A stretch of 64,000 nt of DNA from Nakamurella panacisegetis. GTDB lineage: Bacteria > Actinomycetota > Actinomycetes > Mycobacteriales > Nakamurellaceae. A program made the position numbers and the translations under genes. Under the pieces are notes generated by a model. That model was not told where the DNA came from. It ran no database searches and was given only the letters and a program-made list of their open reading frames with translations. Position 1 is the first letter of the stretch; each line of letters begins with the position of its first letter. This document shows, piece after piece, positions 62,116 through 64,000 of the stretch. The stretch covers positions 3,038,001-3,102,000 of the forward strand of contig NZ_LT629710.1 in assembly GCF_900104535.1 (NCBI RefSeq). The letters are read 5' to 3'.

Positions 62116-62966
62116 ATCCCGGTGATCGTCTACCGCGCGTCTCGGTGGTCGTTCCGGCCTACAACAACGTGCGGCACATCGATGCGACCGTGCATTCGAT
62201 CCTGTCGCAGACCTACACGGACTTCGAACTCATCCTGTCCGACCACTCCTCCACCGACGGCACCTGGGAGCGACTGCAGTCCTTCGCAGGCGATCCGCGG
62301 GTCCGGTTGATGCGGGTTCCGACCGGCGGTGGAGCACCGGCCAACTGGAACGCGGTGACGGCGGCGGCCCGGGGTGAACTGCTCAAGCTGGTCTGCGGTG
62401 ACGACCTTCTCTACCCGACCGGCCTGGCCGAGCAGGTAGCGGCGTTCGACGAGCACCCGGAGGCGGTGTTGGTCGCCGGTCAGCGCGACGTGGTCGACGA
62501 AACAGGAGTTCCCGTGATCAGAGCCCGCGGGTTGCAGCACCTGCACGGCCTGATCCAGGGCCCGACGGCGATCCGTCGCACGGTCAGAGCCGGTACGAAC
62601 GTGTTCGGCGAGCCGGCCTGCGTGCTGTTCCGCCGGACGGCGCTTCTGGCCGACGGGGGCTGGGATGCCCGCTCGCCCTATCTGATCGACCAGGCCACCT
62701 GCGCCCGGGTTCTGCTGCGAGGGCCGATGGTCGCGATCCGCCGTTCCCTGGCCGGGTTCAGGATCAGCGCCCAGCAGTGGAGTGTCTCCCTGTCCAAGGA
62801 GCAGTCCGAGCACGCCCGGATGTTCCACAAATTGATCAGGACCGAACATCCGGAGGTGCTCAGTCCGTGGGACGTGCGGCTCGGGGACGCCAGGGCCACG
62901 TTGATGGCCTACAAGCGGCGAGCGGCCTACATCTGGCTGCGGCGGCGGATGGGGCACTCGGGCTGA
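62112..62966 (+). CDS. GT2-family glycosyltransferase
   Basis: A 284-residue GT-A enzyme. The nucleotide-binding part reads VSVVVPAYNNVRHIDATVHS then ILSQTYTDFELILSDHSSTD, with a CGDD metal site. A C-terminal ~120-residue region carries a receptor-like part. No membrane segment. The ATG at 62112 overlaps the GtrA stop (ATGA), so it may supply or use the lipid-linked sugar handled by that protein. Confidence 0.88.
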   Translation: MNPGDRLPRVSVVVPAYNNVRHIDATVHSILSQTYTDFELILSDHSSTDGTWERLQSFAGDPRVRLMRVPTGGGAPANWNAVTAAARGELLKLVCGDDLLYPTGLAEQVAAFDEHPEAVLVAGQRDVVDETGVPVIRARGLQHLHGLIQGPTAIRRTVRAGTNVFGEPACVLFRRTALLADGGWDARSPYLIDQATCARVLLRGPMVAIRRSLAGFRISAQQWSVSLSKEQSEHARMFHKLIRTEHPEVLSPWDVRLGDARATLMAYKRRAAYIWLRRRMGHSG

Positions 62967-63034
62967 GAACGAGGACATCCGCGCGATGCTCGGCATCGGT
63001 CTGCCGGTCGACGTCGGTCTGACAGACTGGACCG

Positions 63035-63682
63035 ATGACGCAACCTACGGCCGATGACTCGTCCGCCGCCGGGCCGGGCGGCTTCGGTGAGAAGACCGCG
63101 GGTGAGGCCTACGCGGAACGGCTCAACACCCTTCAGAGCAAGAAGTGGAAGAAGTGGCTCAACGTCCAGGCGCCGTACCGGGCGAATCTGCGCCGATACC
63201 GGCTCGGGCGCACGCTCGACGTTGGCTGCGGCAACGGACGCAATCTCGCGGCTCTGGGCGCCGGGTCCGTTGGCGTCGACCACAACCCTCACCTGGTCCG
63301 TGCGGCTCGTGAGATCGGCCTTGAGGCCTACACCTCGGACGAATTCTTCGCCGATCCGGCATTGTCGGCCGCCGGCGCGTTCGACGCGATCCTGGCGTCC
63401 CACCTGATCGAGCATCTGCGGTACGACGAGGCGGTCGAGGTGATGCGTTCCTACCTGCCGTGTGTGCGGCCGGGCGGTCGCGTACTGCTGATCACTCCCC
63501 AGGAGCGCGGGCACGCGTCGGATCCGACCCACGTCGCGTTCTCCGATTTCGCGGTCCTTCGGCGCCTGGCCGTCGAACTCGGGCTGCAGCCGGTCCGCAG
63601 CCGCTCGTTCCCGTTTCCGCGAGCGCTCGGAAAGGTGTTCATCTACAACGAGTTCAACGTCGAAGCGATCGTCCCGGCCTGA
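63035..63682 (+). CDS. Class I SAM-dependent methyltransferase
   Basis: A 215-residue methyltransferase with the SAM motif TLDVGCGNGRNLAAL, the acidic VGVDHNPHLV, and LASHLIEHLRYDEAVEVM plus RPGGRVLLITPQERGHASDP. The N-terminal 40 residues carry a Lys/Trp-rich patch (SKKWKKWLN). It probably modifies a sugar or lipid of the surface glycan; target unknown. Single gene with a short upstream gap of 68 bases; the start at ATG 63035 has a weak CAGACT -10 six bases before it. Confidence 0.85.
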   Translation: MTQPTADDSSAAGPGGFGEKTAGEAYAERLNTLQSKKWKKWLNVQAPYRANLRRYRLGRTLDVGCGNGRNLAALGAGSVGVDHNPHLVRAAREIGLEAYTSDEFFADPALSAAGAFDAILASHLIEHLRYDEAVEVMRSYLPCVRPGGRVLLITPQERGHASDPTHVAFSDFAVLRRLAVELGLQPVRSRSFPFPRALGKVFIYNEFNVEAIVPA

Positions 63683-63694
63683 TCGGCGATCGGA

Positions 63695-64000
63695 TCAGGA
63701 CGCCGCACCGACGATGCGGGCCGCGGCCCGCGCCCGCTCAGTGGGGCTCATCTCGGTGGCCACCTCGGTGAGTTGCCGGCTCAACGAGTAGTAGGCCCAC
63801 TCCTGGTTCGTACTGACCAGCAACGGCGCACCCAGCTGGCTTTGGAGCTTGGCCTCGAGCGCACTCCCGTTGTCGGCGGTCATGTCCCGGTCGACCAGAA
63901 TGCCGACGAACCCGGCGATGGCCAGATTCCGGACCATGGTCGCGACCGGCTGCTTGACGACCGCCGCCGGCCAGTTGGTCTGCGGACGTCCTTTGATACC
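63695..64000 (-). CDS. C-terminal part of a larger gene, running off the window
   Basis: The minus-strand frame is open from the stop at 63695 to the right edge and gives 101 residues with no need for the internal ATG at 63937. The sequence (GIKGRPQTNWPA, then AIAGFVGILVDRDMTADNGS, then LEAKLQSQLGAPLLVSTNQE and YYSLSRQLTE) resembles the soluble C-terminal end of large multi-pass glycan-assembly proteins in actinobacteria. I infer a membrane glycosyltransferase-like protein; the body of the gene is outside the window. Confidence 0.6.
   Translation of the reverse strand, partial: GIKGRPQTNWPAAVVKQPVATMVRNLAIAGFVGILVDRDMTADNGSALEAKLQSQLGAPLLVSTNQEWAYYSLSRQLTEVATEMSPTERARAAARIVGAAS

Overview
The window comes from a high-GC Gram-positive bacterium of the Actinomycetota. 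The evidence is the strong G/C bias at third codon positions, frequent GTG and TTG starts, ATGA/GTGA gene overlaps, and a block of genes whose content and neighbourhood match the Mycobacterium tuberculosis purE-purK / GtrA / PH-domain / birA / accD5 / maf and fadE25 / TIGR03089 / LytR-CpsA-Psr / rmlD / wbbL regions. A relative of Nakamurella or another Frankia-like lineage is plausible, but the genus cannot be fixed from the sequence alone. I found no rRNA, tRNA, CRISPR array, intact insertion sequence or prophage.

Layout. 0-6.3 kb: glycerol catabolism (glpD, an IclR/GylR-type regulator with a doubled palindromic operator, glpK, a second glpD). 6.3-10.5 kb: a compact MoxR ATPase / DUF58 / DUF4129 operon. 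10.5-13.8 kb: minus-strand membrane, PQQ-repeat, DUF1707 and maf genes. 13.8-17.7 kb: birA, a YggS-type PLP protein, a PH-domain membrane protein and an acyl-CoA carboxylase beta subunit. 17.8-19.8 kb: a two-component system. 19.8-25.5 kb: a GtrA protein, a very large protein that joins an ECF sigma factor, a zinc-binding anti-sigma-like domain, a membrane segment and a ~790-residue putative surface domain, and a divergent protein with a degenerate GGDEF domain. 25.5-30.6 kb: purK, purE and a secreted subtilase. 31-34 kb: a three-gene ABC-2 exporter. 34-37 kb: an HNH-like protein, a secreted bulb-type lectin and an acyl-CoA dehydrogenase.

From 37 kb to the right edge almost everything concerns the cell surface: a LytR-CpsA-Psr ligase, dTDP-rhamnose genes (rmlB, rmlD, rmlA; rmlC is not in the window), a CAP-domain secreted protein, a multi-pass GT-C-like protein, GT4 and WbbL-like glycosyltransferases, a five-gene overlapping minus-strand operon (FkbM methyltransferase, two paralogous glycosyltransferases, Wzm-like permease, Wzt-like ATPase), two tandem Gmd-type GDP-sugar dehydratases, a second GtrA, a GT2 enzyme, a methyltransferase and a truncated gene at the edge. 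Together these genes could supply nucleotide sugars, assemble a rhamnose- or deoxyhexose-containing glycan, export it by an ABC transporter and attach it to the wall.

At least 13 starts carry a TANNNT -10 hexamer only 6-8 nt upstream, which points to widespread leaderless transcription and helped choose start codons. The item most worth following is the ECF sigma / anti-sigma / ectodomain fusion at 20.5-24.3 kb.
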